Below, piece by piece: positions 1 to 10,575 of a stretch of DNA of 64,000 bases. Under the pieces are notes generated by a model. The model made no database searches and had not been told where the DNA came from. It was given only the letters and a program-made list of their open reading frames with translations. The DNA comes from Hymenopus coronatus (Eukaryota > Arthropoda > Insecta > Mantodea > Hymenopodidae). The translations under genes and the position numbers were made by a program. The stretch lies in assembly GCA_030762935.1 (NCBI GenBank), contig CM060900.1, positions 288,217,784 through 288,281,783 of the forward strand. The letters are read 5' to 3'. How positions within the stretch are numbered: position 1 is the first letter of the stretch; every line of letters starts with the position of its first letter.

Positions 1-196
1 TATTTTCATTGCATTCTTCAGTGCACAAAGACATTATCAATGGAAAAAGCGAACTTGATCCAAATATATTTGTTACCTTAAATTCACAGACTTTACATAA
101 CATTTTTAAATGTTGTCGCTACACAATGTATAATCTAAACTGTCTGCATGCACTTATGAATGTAAATTTTCCAGTTTCATCTCACCCCCTCCCCAA

Positions 197-1065
197 TCAA
201 CCATTCAGTATGACAAATCCATTATTCTCACAAAACTGAATCAATTTTAATCCTTCATTGTTTATAATCTTGTCCTTACTGTGCCTAGACCATATTTTTC
301 TAAGTTCATCTCTTTCTAAATTTTCCCAGAGTTTAATTTTCAACTCTTCTGCTCTTGCATTTAAGCTTCCCATTAATATAAACTGTATCAAGGGAAATTC
401 TATTTTTAAATTAAATAGTTCCTTTTCTATTTGCCAAAGAGGTCTGGGATGTGAAACTTGGAATTCACCGGCAGGTTGTACAGGACACCAATGCATATAT
501 TCTACTCATGTATTCTCACCCGCATTATCTCGTTACTTTCGGACCTCCTCTCCTTCACTGTACTTGTTAAATTATTCTTCATCAACAAACATATCCCTCA
601 AAGCTCGACCTTTAATATTTTTCCTTGAGCCATGTTTCCCAATAAACTCATACCCTTGGACCTTTATATCCTCATTAGACTGTAACCAAGTATAAACTAT
701 TGTTAACATGTGAAGCTTACTCAAAATTTCCTTAAAAATGCCTCCACTCAACACTTTGCATATCCCTTCACAATTCCAAAAACCAATTTATCTATCCAAA
801 AACCAAGTTTCATAACCTTCCCTCTTTCTACCCCATCCTATTGTGAGTAGATGCAAAATCTGAGTGTATCTAACTTGCTCTTGCTCCTAAGTACCCTCCC
901 ACTATTAGGATCCACATTGGCAGGTGGACTCTTTCGATGCTCCCATCTAGCGCCGTCATATTCACCATGACGCCCTAGGGTACCTTCAATTTGCATTAAA
1001 CTCCCTCTCTGTGTTGATATTAGGCTTGACAAACTTGACCTTGAGTCATCTGGCACTCCCCACAC
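197..1065 (-). mobile_element. Non-LTR retrotransposon (LINE) fragment: start of ORF2, APE-type endonuclease
   Basis: Read from 1065 down to 197, three minus-strand blocks in different frames make up the N-terminal half of an apurinic-type endonuclease. Near 800-730 there is a WNCEG-like start; near 690-600 comes TWLQSNEDIKVQGYEFIGK, matching the family's ETWL...I.GY signature; at 496-197 come a degraded GDFNAR motif (seen as GSLNAR) and NNEGLKLIQFCENNGFVILNG-like residues that follow it. This enzyme nicks target DNA so that the element's reverse transcriptase can prime. No reverse transcriptase follows at lower coordinates before the window edge. At least two frameshifts are needed, and the Asp of GDFNAR is Ser, so the copy is dead. 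The block at 1065-838 is less certain and may be the ORF1/ORF2 junction. Confidence 0.75.
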
Positions 1066-3560
1066 ACCCGAATTTGATCTACTTCCTCTCGCCAGCTGAA
1101 ATGACTAGTTTTGAAAGAGCCAACATACCAAGCAAGTGATAACTCATAAAATTTACATCATGTAAAAAGTAAATCTTTCATATAAATCTTAATTATTTAT
1201 GCCTGTGCAGCAAATGAATAATTAACCACCCATAATTTAAACATTTACAATACTTTTAAAACCCACCTCAAAGTTACTTCAACTTTCTCAGCATGTGTTA
1301 TAGTTTACATGTGTTATTGAGTAATTTTCTCTTCACCTCTACTTTGTATACTTAAGCAGGCTGATTCGCATTCAGTTGGAAAAATTCCCAAATTTCACTT
1401 CATCATTAATAATATCTGTTAATGCAGCACTGAAACTTTCAAATGCAGTAAACCGTCATATGCAGTGGATTAATGCTCTTTATTGTAATACTTTTATCGG
1501 TTAGCAACAAACAAGAGCATCATCTCTCTCTAAAAGAACATCCATTGTTGAATTTTTGCAGTCAATCAATCAAGATATTTAGGTATTTCTTGTTCCAGGG
1601 CTGTTTAGGGAAATGTCCCTCTACAGCTCAGATTTAATATTTTGACTTGGTTTCCTTTTATGGCAGAGTTTTGTGAGAAACTATACCTTTTTTCTATGTT
1701 CTATGGAAGCATTGCCACTGCTATTGCCAAACCTCCTAGGAAATCATGTAGTGGTCAGACATGACATTCGTTGCCATTGCCATGCTCAATCGCTCAACCG
1801 TCATGCCTCTTAAGGATACACACTAAGTTCAAAGGGCAGGGCAGCCCCAAAAATGTATGCGATCAATACTAAACTAAACTTTATACTTGAGTGCCTTAGT
1901 GGCAAATAATGTGTTTAGCAGTAACTGGTGTTTCTCATTTGTACAACATGCATATATTAAAGACAGTTTTTCAGCATCGCATATTAAAAGCAGTTTTTCA
2001 GCTTTGATTTCAAAAGTATTTAAATTTGTATAAAAAATATTGCTCTCATCAATGGTGCTATGGATTATATTAAAAGTTACACTTTGTTTAATAGTTATAT
2101 TTAGCTTCATAATCTGCAAAATACTACTACTTTATGCAAGTGTTAAGTAACACCATACTTCTAGCAAGCCAGAGAGCAGAGACAGCTATATACATGTATT
2201 TATTCACAGAAATGAGACTTGCTGACCCATGTTGATAAGAGTAACTAAAATAATACAGCTCAAATGAGAGAAAACTGGTATTTTTATGAAGGGTAGGAAA
2301 AAGTTCTTTTGTTGACTGCTGTAACTTCAATGCCAGTGCAGACAGAAATGTGGTACTTTCAAAGTACGTTCACTTTTTAAAACTTCTGAATAATGGGTAT
2401 TTTCTTTATTCTAAGAGTTTGATTACTTTTCATTGAACACAAACAATTAATACATCACTCATTCTTGTTACATGTTAGTACACCACCAAGTGTATCAATG
2501 AACTAGGAGGATAGTGAATCATGCCACTTATTGTTGTTCTTGAAAGCAGGTTTCATAATCTTTTTAAGTTGTGTCCAGATTTGTGGTAATAGATCAGCAG
2601 GAAAACTTGCAGAAAAAAATGTTCACATAATGCAAACTTAAGCTCCAAACACACTGAAACATCTAAATTACTGTGAATCTAGAACTACACCTTTTATAAC
2701 AACAGCAATAAGAAATACAATAAGAATTGGACAAAATTGAGTTTCACATGAATTCATAGTTTCTACCATGTTATTTTAGTATGTGAACTCTTATTTGCAT
2801 GAAATTGTATTTTGTATCAGTGTAACTGAGGTACGAATAGCAGCTCTATGTATTATGTATTGTGCTATATCATATGTGTTATTTTTGTCAAGATATTTAC
2901 CCTGAAAGTGTTAAAACTACTATATTGGTTAAATGGACAAAGTTCTGTTTAGAGTAAAAACTGCATCATTACAAAAAACAACTCTCATTTTCTAAATTTT
3001 GTGGAACTTGTTTTGGAAGCTAATTTCCTCCATTGTCAACTGGCCAATGACTCAATGTAGAACCAGTTTATTCCAGACTCTTTGGAGCACTCCACACTCT
3101 TTGGAAGTACTTAAAGTAGATTGAACACTCTAGCAAGTTCAATAAAGTCAGGAAAAGATGCAAGGAGAAAAAAACAAAAATAAATTTGCTTAAAAGAAGA
3201 ATTATGAGTTTCATTTCAAATATGAAAGGCATGAAATGTCACTACACAGAAAGAAGACACAATGCCTTTATCTGTCAAATGAGCTGAGTATCAAGTAGGT
3301 ATTTAATCTATTTAATCTAATGAACTCAAAGCTTTTCAAATGAAGAGGTGCTGTTTTAATGGATACTTGTAGTTACTACTCACAAATAGGCCACAAGATA
3401 ACTATTTCCGCTTTGCAGAAAAATAGAATAGTTGCTGAAATTGGTAGTTCACAAGATGAGAGCAAAACCTTTTCATAGATCAATTAGAGATTTTCCATAC
3501 AATTATACTACTTTTTGTTTCAGCTTGCAACAACTGTAGCCTATCCCAAAGTAATAAATA
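1066..3560. other. AT-rich stretch with no recognised gene
   Basis: Only short chance frames are present. A small direct repeat, CAGTTTTTCAGC, occurs twice near 1963-2000. I see no splice-bounded coding block, tRNA-like boxes or terminal repeats. Confidence 0.5.
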
Positions 3561-3561
3561 A

Positions 3562-3756
3562 ATGAAGCCCAGTATTCCACTGCAATGGGATACTATGCCC
3601 TTTACATTACATATTAGTGATCAGAAACCACATGTTTATGTCTGGACTGAATGTAAAGGTGCCATGGGTTTCACTGAGGTAGCTTCAGTGATCTATAGCT
3701 TCCTTGCAAAATGTGACATATCAATTGGAGGAATTAAGTCGTTTTTTGTAGCTTAA
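3562..3756 (+). pseudogene. Fragment of a DDE-type transposase-like gene
   Basis: A 64-codon open frame contains HVYVWTECKGAMGFTEVASV followed by IYSFLA. This resembles the segment [Y/F]-x-W-x-E-x-x-[A/G]-x-R-G-x-x-E-[I/V]-[A/S]-S seen in a family of DDE-like transposon proteins common in cnidarians and hemimetabolous insects, where it precedes the second catalytic region. The family's later SD.C.GQN motif is not found downstream, so the copy is partial. A possibly related C-terminal piece lies at 58560-59300. Family assignment is from memory of the motif and remains tentative; the open frame is short enough to be chance. Confidence 0.35.
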
Positions 3757-3805
3757 TGTCCTTTAACCTTGGTTGGTCATATGAATGATGAATAAATTTG
3801 GTGAA

Positions 3806-4719
3806 ATGATGCTCAAATGAGGTGTTCCCGACCACAAGGGCGAAGTCGACAGATCAGTATTTTGTATTTATTCAAGTGTTTGCCTCGACGGGTAACAATG
3901 AACATTTTTGTAGATGAATGTAGTTTAAAGGCCCTTAATATTCTATGCAAAATGGTCATGTACAAAACAGAGGGGCTCAGTTTGGTTCCCTCATTCTGCA
4001 CAATTAACTCTCTTGTAACCCCTACCTGTGGTTTGCATTGTGGCTAGTATGTATTCTGTTCATTCTGCCAGTGGTGTTTGTTTCGCTTGGTAGAGTTTTT
4101 TGTTGTGTTGATTATTTATTGCACATCTGCTACACATACCATAATTGTAAATGTAGCTGGAGGAGGAGAAAAGATAGGTGGTTATTCCTGTAAATGGTGC
4201 TTGAATGAGGATACTGGAAAAAAACTGGGACAAAGCGACAGCATATGGAAGGCCAAGGGTATGCTGTTCCTCTGGTCATGTTGTGGCTGCCAGTTGGATT
4301 GGTTCAACTGTTCAACTTTAAAAAATGACATTGAATCTGATGAAGGAGATACCTTTGTTGAGTATGACAAATGAGTTTGAATGTACATTCCTTTGTAATA
4401 ATACTCCTAATATATAATAATTATGATACCATTCATGTCATGTGATGATTGTAATAAATAAATGAATAATGTAATATAAAATGTGTTTTATTACCATCTA
4501 TACTTTTAGATTAAATCACAAAGGAGGAATGATATGTCGAGGTTGTTCTTGGTATAAAATTCAAATGATATTTTGCATGAAACGTGCAGTTGTTTAGTTC
4601 GCCCTTCAGGTCGGGAACACCTCAATGTTGAGTTTGCCCTTGGTAGAAAAATCAAATTACATTTAATTCAAAGTGTGAAGATGAGTTTGCCCTTTTGGTC
4701 AGGAACACCTCAAATGATC
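3806..4719. mobile_element. Element bounded by inverted repeats (possible non-autonomous DNA transposon)
   Basis: The left end carries TGAGGTGTTCCCGACC followed by a GGGCGAA block (3818-3843). Its reverse complement appears twice on the right, at 4598-4630 and, extended to the outer AAATGAT, at 4683-4719. The right end therefore looks duplicated in tandem, with a GAGTTTGCCCTT spacer repeated at 4629 and 4683. The roughly 700-bp interior has one open frame (4078-4374, plus, 98 codons, several Cys/Trp) that I do not recognise. No clear target-site duplication was found. Confidence 0.5.
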
Positions 4720-4729
4720 TTGGGGTCCA

Positions 4730-4885
4730 TGGAGCTTAAAATTAATTGACATTCGTCTTTTTAGGATAAAAAAAACTAAAAAAATCTTATTTGGGTAACT
4801 CACCATAAGCAAGATTTGCTCGCAACTTGTTGAATGTAAGGCAGACACACTACCACCACACCATCCAAGCAGGCTGAGGCTTTTT
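4730..4885 (-). repeat. Possible tRNA-derived SINE
   Basis: On the minus strand, GATGGTGTGGTGGTAGTG resembles a tRNA A box and is followed about 35 bases later by a weak B-box-like GAGCAAATCTTGC, then an AT-rich tail at about 4760-4790. Similar layouts occur in clearer SINEs of this window. The B box is poor, so this is a low-confidence call. Confidence 0.35.
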
Positions 4886-5665
4886 GCAGGTGGTTGTGAG
4901 GGAGTAAAACAAAAACATGCATGATTTGGCATGTTACCTCCTGAAAAGGTCCCAATGACTAAAAGAAAAAATCACGTTTCTTCCCTATGAGAGACCATTC
5001 CCTCCTTCTAGCAGTCAAGGTATTTGGGATTGTAAGATTATAACATTGGATGAATATACATATTGCAATTTAAGGATTAGTAAGCTCTCTTCATATGCAG
5101 TGCTTTACTGGAATGTGCATGAATTTGTCACTAATTTAGTTGGGTTTATCCCTGAACCAATACTTGTTCAGCCAATACTTAGGTGATGTATTGAATCTTT
5201 TAAGAAAAAAAGTTTAATGATGATTGGAATATGATAGAAAAGTTTACCTATGTTACAAACACATTAACTGTGTCAGAACTACTCAATTATGAGAATGAAG
5301 ATGCAGAATTGTATGATTGTTAGGAAGAAGAGATCAGTATGAGCAAAATGTGAGGATCGTTGGCAAATGTTAATCTTTTAACATACGTACTATTTACAAT
5401 TTTCCCTGTTGTTTATTATTAAAACAATGTATTCAGTTAGGTATAAAAATAATAACTGACACTTTGTAAGGACTTAGCAGGGGACATTTTAATCTCTGAA
5501 TATCTACTAGATTAAAATAAAGAGTAGTCATCAGAAATGCAAACTTTGCTTTTTATGAACTAAACAAATGCAAAGGTGACTGGAGCATTGGAACATTGTG
5601 AAATGAACAAAGAGAATGAGAAAAGGGGATGGGGAGGGGAATAGGAGGAGAGGTGGGTGGAGAGG
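4886..5665. other. No recognised gene; purine-rich patch at the end
   Basis: AT-rich sequence without a supportable coding block. A G/A-rich low-complexity patch runs from about 5610 to 5672 on the plus strand. Confidence 0.5.
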
Positions 5666-5667
5666 GA

Positions 5668-6398
5668 GAGAGATTCAACTGCATAATTTGGCAGGATTGT
5701 AGAGGGGTCCAAGATATAGTTTGAGATAGAGAACCGATGGGCTATGCATTCTAAATTGTTACATAAAATGTATTAAGGTTGAGCACACCACTGATCAGCT
5801 GTGACTTCAGCACTTGAATTTTGGAGGGCGTAGATATAATGACATTGAATACTATGTAAATTTCATTCAGTCTTTTGAAAATAACTTGTCCTGGAAGGTT
5901 TATCATCTTGACCTTTAAAATGTAAACTAAGCATGTTAGTGCAAGTCAAATTGAGGACCTCTTTACTAAAATAACAAAATTAAGAAAAAAACTAGACAAT
6001 GGAAATTTCGGAGAGCGGTGTGATCTTACTATCATGGGATTCAGTGACCAGCGCCATGCAGACCTACCCACTGCAGACTGCTCTAGCTAACTGCCACATT
6101 CTCTGAAATCAACCAATCAGTTATCAGTGGCATGCACACCCTCAAAGAGTGGACAAACTTGCAAGTCTAATAGTTTTAAATATTGTATTGATTGTGCACT
6201 GCTACTGCATTCCTTCAACTACTGGCTTTTCTGAATAAAATGTTCTTTTGAATTACGGCCAGTGATGTGTAGTCCAGAAAATTGCCATAACTTTCACTTT
6301 TGACAAAGGAAGATTAGGTTTCTTATCTCAAGTTGTTACCTATGACCCCTCTATAATCCTCCCAATTTGTGCAGTTAAATTCGGGAACATCCTGTATA
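5668..6398. mobile_element. Element bounded by ~70-bp inverted repeats (MITE-like)
   Basis: TTCAACTGCATAATTTGGCA and the following AGGATTGTAGAGGGGTCC (5673-5712), continuing through TTTGAGATAGAGAACC, reappear in reverse complement at 6325-6385 (GACCCCTCTATAATCCTCCC followed by AATTTGTGCAGTTAAA). The right end carries a further TTCGGGAACATCCTGTATA with no counterpart on the left, where a GA-rich patch intervenes. About 590 bp of non-coding DNA lies between. This fits a decayed non-autonomous DNA transposon; no transposase is encoded. Confidence 0.5.
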
Positions 6399-7019
6399 TG
6401 TATGAGATTTCAAGAAAATCTAAAGGAAGTATCAAGGAACTATCAAAAACTAGATGGAACAGACAATTTCAGTCTTTTAAAATATACACCACTCAGAAGT
6501 TTATAGTATACTAAATTTAAATCTCAAGTATATTAGGACTTTTATATATAGAGGTTAATATTCTTGTAACTGTTTACAAACTATTTTCCATTTCTTATTA
6601 TTTTTCTAAATGTCTTTCAAATATTAGTAGGTTATTCAATTAAGCAATTATTGATTATTTTGTTTTTGTTATTGCAAGTAACTAGACTTTATTCAAGAAG
6701 TGCAAAGTTTTACATCTAGTAACACATGTGATTAGTCACAAAGATCAACATAAGTTTTAGTCAGTTTACTCACTCATGAGTCTGTGGTGTATGTGTTTTA
6801 TATTATAATAATTATATAGAATTGTCTGAGTTTAAATTCCTGCCTTCTTTATTTAGAAATCTTTTGTTGAAGTATCAATCCATATCTTCCATACCTTGTG
6901 CATAATTTATTATTTGGTTCCAGTTAAATTTTGTTTTGGACACTTTGCAATAATACTCCTCAAACATGTTAGTCTACTGCACCTTAATCACAACCTCACT
7001 GTGGCTTATTTTCTTATAG
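6399..7019. other. Probable intron sequence upstream of the host exon
   Basis: AT-rich, non-coding. It ends in a pyrimidine-containing TTATTTTCTTATAG acceptor at 7019, directly before the exon. Confidence 0.4.
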
Positions 7020-7281
7020 GATGCAGAAACCAAGATGATAGCAAGTCAACATGGCAGGTGGCACTTTCAAGAACTGCGTCAAAGAATGCAGACAGATGAT
7101 GAGGATGGTCTGAACAATACATCACCACCTGATAGCCAAACATCTTCTGTGGATGGAGTATATGCTACCTCAAAAACATCACATCCTTTTCGAATTATTG
7201 AACATGATGCCCTCAGTCTGCAGAGCATGACATCCCTTGGACGCATCGGGAGAATCTTAGGTGGTTCAATAGATGCAGCAG
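7020..7281 (+). CDS. Internal exon of an unidentified host gene
   Basis: A 262-bp block begins after the acceptor TTTTCTTATAG and ends at the donor CAG|GTAATT, and is open in one frame throughout: 87 codons plus one base, so the downstream intron is phase 1 if the first base starts a codon. The peptide is polar and acidic (QTDDEDGL), then Ser/Thr-rich, then ends in SMTSLGRIGRILGGSIDAA. Composition, GC content and use of all residues differ from the surrounding decayed repeats, and no stop occurs in frame. I do not recognise the protein; the Ser-rich, mixed-charge character suggests a cytoplasmic linker. No second exon could be identified elsewhere in the window, which implies introns larger than several kilobases on at least one side. 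Confidence 0.6.
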
Positions 7282-8979
7282 GTAATTTCACAAAGGATTT
7301 TATAAATTATTAATTGCACATTTTATTTACTCTGTTGGCAACCTCTCTTTAAAAGTTATCACTGATATGCACCTAATAGCTGTTATTGTAAAGTAGTGCA
7401 TCACACATTTCTATCTCTATAATGAACATACTATAGCAGTCTTGATTATCCATAGTAGAGAGGAATACCATCATTGATAAAGATTTTCAACAGCTAATCC
7501 AAAATGTGCCATCATCCCAATAATATGTACTAATCTAATGCTTGTAGCAACCAATATACATAGTCACATATTACAATGTGTAAATACTATTTAACTCATA
7601 ATTGTTTAGAACATGTCCTCATCATTGTGATCTGTTTGGCAACTATCTATTATTGATTGATTTTGAATGCCAGGCATTTTTATGAATATTTGAATCTTCC
7701 TTATAAATAGGATATTTACATTACAAATTGTTAAGTTGGAATTAGTAACACTAAAACATCACTAAACATTAATTTTACCTGGACATGTTTTGAGGCATGT
7801 GCACCTCATCAGCAATCTCCAACTGTCAAAATTCATTATTTGGTACCAAACATCATCCTTTTGGAGAAAGAGAGGGAGGGAGAGGGTCAGATGAAGAGAT
7901 GGGATTGAGGGGAAGGGAGAGGAGGGGAGAAAAGAGAGAGATGGTGAGAAGAGAGGGGGAGAAGATGAGAGAGTTGGGTTAGGAAGGGGGAGTGATAGAG
8001 ATGGAGGAAGAGAGTGAATAAGAGAGAATGCCCCTTCCAATGAACCTTTGTTTACTACATTATGTATGTGTGCGTTCGAGTGACACAAATATGTGAGAGA
8101 GTGACACAGACAGAGTGAGAGAGTGACACATACAAGGAGAGAGGGAGGGAGTGAGGGAGGTAGAGAGAGATGGAATGTGTGTGTATCTTAATTTTGGTGT
8201 ATATGGGGACGAAAACAAGTGCTTGAGATTTGTTTAGTATCAAGAGGTGAGTCACATGGGGGGTCAGTTCAACCCAAAATGACCAGTAAACCTAAAAATA
8301 ATTACCTTGTATTTTTTAGAATTAGCGATATTTGTGTGTGTTGAGCCATGTCATGCAACAGTTAATGCAGAATTTCACCCTTCTACCCAGAGTAGTTTCA
8401 TTATAATAAATGTTAAAATAGACGCCATTTCTTCCAACATGCCAACTTTTAATATAAATATAGAATACTATATCCTTTGGAACTACAACACTTATAAATA
8501 AACATCCTAAAGATCAGTAAAACATAACAGTATGGTCAGTATATAATATCTTTAACCACATATTTGTTATAATAAAATAGAGTATAGGTGTCATGATTTT
8601 AAAAAAAAAAAAATAGGACAAAATATTTTACTGATAATGTGAAGTATTTACCTGTTTAAAAATGAATGTCAGAAAGAGCAGATAAAAAAAAATCTTATGA
8701 AATTAAATATTAGCACAAGAGAGGGGTTGGATGGGTGTGTTTTCACTGCCTGCTGGGAAGTTCAATTTCAGCTCAGAGCATCTTAACCTTAGGGATAAAT
8801 AAAATCTACATCTTTATTGGCTGTGTCAGAATATAAATTTCTTTGTAACTGGCAGTTTGAATCACATTTGACGATTCAATATCAATAATTTAATTGCTGA
8901 AATAATGCACCATTATTAACAGCAGTAACACTCAGCATTTATAAAATTTTAGAAGTTGTGTTTGTGATCAATGTATTCC
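7282..8979. other. Non-coding; probable intron, with a purine-rich tract
   Basis: Contains the G/A-rich tract described separately. The rest shows only chance frames and one poly(A) run near 8600. A second poly(A)-flanked patch lies near 8680. Confidence 0.4.
7862..8175. repeat. Purine-rich low-complexity tract (GAGAGGG-type)
   Basis: The plus strand is dominated by GAGAGAGGGAGGGAG-type runs, broken at 8030-8090 by mixed sequence and resuming as GAGTGACACA units. The antisense frame gives meaningless Ser/Leu/Pro-rich peptides. Such polypurine tracts can form triplex DNA, but that is not demonstrable here. Confidence 0.8.
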
Positions 8980-9213
8980 TGCTACTTATTCATATCACAG
9001 CCCTGATTGTTACAGAATTCAGGCCACAACATGATGGGCACCATTTGTGGCAGTTCCTGTTATCAGTTGCTTTAAAGGGGTTCCAGGTTCGAATTCCACT
9101 TAATGGTTCAGGAGATTAAGGAATGGTGTGGAAGTGTGAATGCCCTAGTTCAGGATATGTCAGCATGGAATCTTTCTCAGGGCTGGTGTTAAGAAACAAG
9201 GGTGTCCTTTGAG
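8980..9213 (+). repeat. tRNA-derived SINE, family A, copy 1
   Basis: A second copy lies at 17745-17977 in the same orientation, nearly base for base. Both contain a B-box-like GGTTCCAGGTTCGAATYCCA near the middle, and both end at CTTTGAG. The body downstream of the B box (AATGGTGTGGAAGTGTGAAT and onward) is conserved between the two copies. This copy abuts the outer end of inverted arm 1 at 9211. Confidence 0.7.
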
Positions 9214-9689
9214 AGGGTAAAATTACATTGTCTGCCTGTTCTATCTGAATGACATCATCATTCATAGGCCACAAATTTGAAGACCATCTCGAGAACCTGC
9301 AGGATAATGCAAAGGCTGGAGGTATCTAACTTTGACTTAAGTACAAACAAGTGCTAACTCTTCTGCAAGGAGGTGAACTATTTGGGTCACATAGTCTCAT
9401 CATTTGGGTGCCACGGAGAAGGCTCGAACCATGAGAGATTGTCCTTGCCCAAAAGAGGGCTGTAAAGTTTCTTGCATAGGCCCTGCTGCAACTTTCATGT
9501 GACCTGATGTTTGGGAGTCCTGGACCAAAACAACCAGTCAACTACTTGGAGAATCCCATAGACCAACTTCACAACATGCATAAAATGGCACATCAAGACA
9601 TCCAGATAGTGAGCAACCAGATGAAAACCTATTATGACCAGCAGACGAACAACCAAGGTTTTCAGCAGGGTGATTTGGTGTTTTTTTGT

Positions 9690-9886
9690 TTCTTGTTTTT
9701 TTTAATAGTGCTTAATGCCCAATTTTACCATATATGGCACTGCAGGTGATGACACTGATATTTTGAATGAAGATGACCAGGAAACCCTGCCTCTGCGCCA
9801 CTTTGTTACCACAATTCCACATGCAGTCACCTAGCATCGAACCTGGTGAGAAGCGAGTGGTGTAAACACTCGGCCACAGTATGGTA
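9690..9886 (-). repeat. tRNA-derived SINE, family B, nested in arm 1
   Basis: Minus-strand order is GGCCGAGTGTTTACACCACT (A-box region), a degraded B box, an internal ATCTTCATTCAAAATATCAG segment, GCACTGCAGG... and a 3' tail read as T-runs at 9681-9703. It belongs to the family that is complete at 62095-62345. The same insertion, at the same site, is present in arm 2 (25652-25860), so it predates the duplication. Confidence 0.75.
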
Positions 9887-9929
9887 GCCTGAGAGGGTCT
9901 TTAGCACCAGTGTCAGTGTCTGCCAGCTG

Positions 9930-10261
9930 TTCCCTCCTCAGGCCTGCACTATCTAATCCAGCTGCAGGCACTGCCGAAATGACACTGCTGTAGCACACCT
10001 ATTCTCCTCAACCTTGGTGCAGTGGCTGCACCCCTCTGGACAGGATCGTCATCACATGGCATCTGCACTGTTGTGGCTCCTTCCTTTCTGATGTTCTGAT
10101 ATTGTACTCCTAGATCCCATGGACCCAGCGCATTGCCAGATCCTCCTGGCTGTTGAAATTGAACAGTGTCTTGCTATAACGTGCTCCTGGCCATCCTGGA
10201 CCTGGGATAAAATGCCTCCAAGGCAGAAAGGAACTACTGCACTACTGACATCAAAGCCCAA
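9930..10261 (-). pseudogene. Gypsy RNase H/linker fragment, inverted within arm 1
   Basis: Read on the minus strand from 10261, the peptide contains LGGILSQVQDGQEHVIA, the RNase H segment usually seen as [I/L]GGVLSQ.QDG.E.VIAY, then EHQKGRSHNSADAM, the linker motif usually HRKGR.H.NADALSR. It lies opposite to the reverse transcriptase and integrase pieces beside it, so it was inverted before the two arms were made. The corresponding piece in the 54-kb Gypsy is in normal orientation. Confidence 0.75.
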
Positions 10262-10263
10262 AT

Positions 10264-10575
10264 TGTTACACTAGAGTGGGTTTGTGAACACCTGAAGTGT
10301 ACTGCACATACAACAGCTTCTTGAAATTTCCAGTCACATGACTAACAGGTAAAAAGGGGGGCAACAAAGCCCTGCCCAGCATTCACTTTTCACTGGAAAT
10401 ACATTGTATGCAACAGTTGAGTGAGTTCGAAGGGAATTTTGCACCGAGCTGTATCCTTGCTGCAGCAAACATCGAAAAGACAGTTCTGTTATTTGTGAGC
10501 ATATTCTGATTTTAATCAGTTTGTAGAAGAAATAGAGATGTTACTGGAGAAAAAAAAAGTTTTTGTTACAATACA
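10264..10575 (+). repeat. Gypsy LTR in arm 1
   Basis: It starts TGTTACACTAGAGTGGGTTT and ends TTTTTGTTACAATACA. It is an inverted match to the 3' LTR at 24962-25274 and a diverged match to the 5' LTR at 28704-29030. Length is about 312 bp. Confidence 0.75.

Noticed and set aside
4078..4374. 98-codon plus-strand frame as a gene
   Set aside because: It lies inside an inverted-repeat element, has no known motif, and shows no splice or promoter support.
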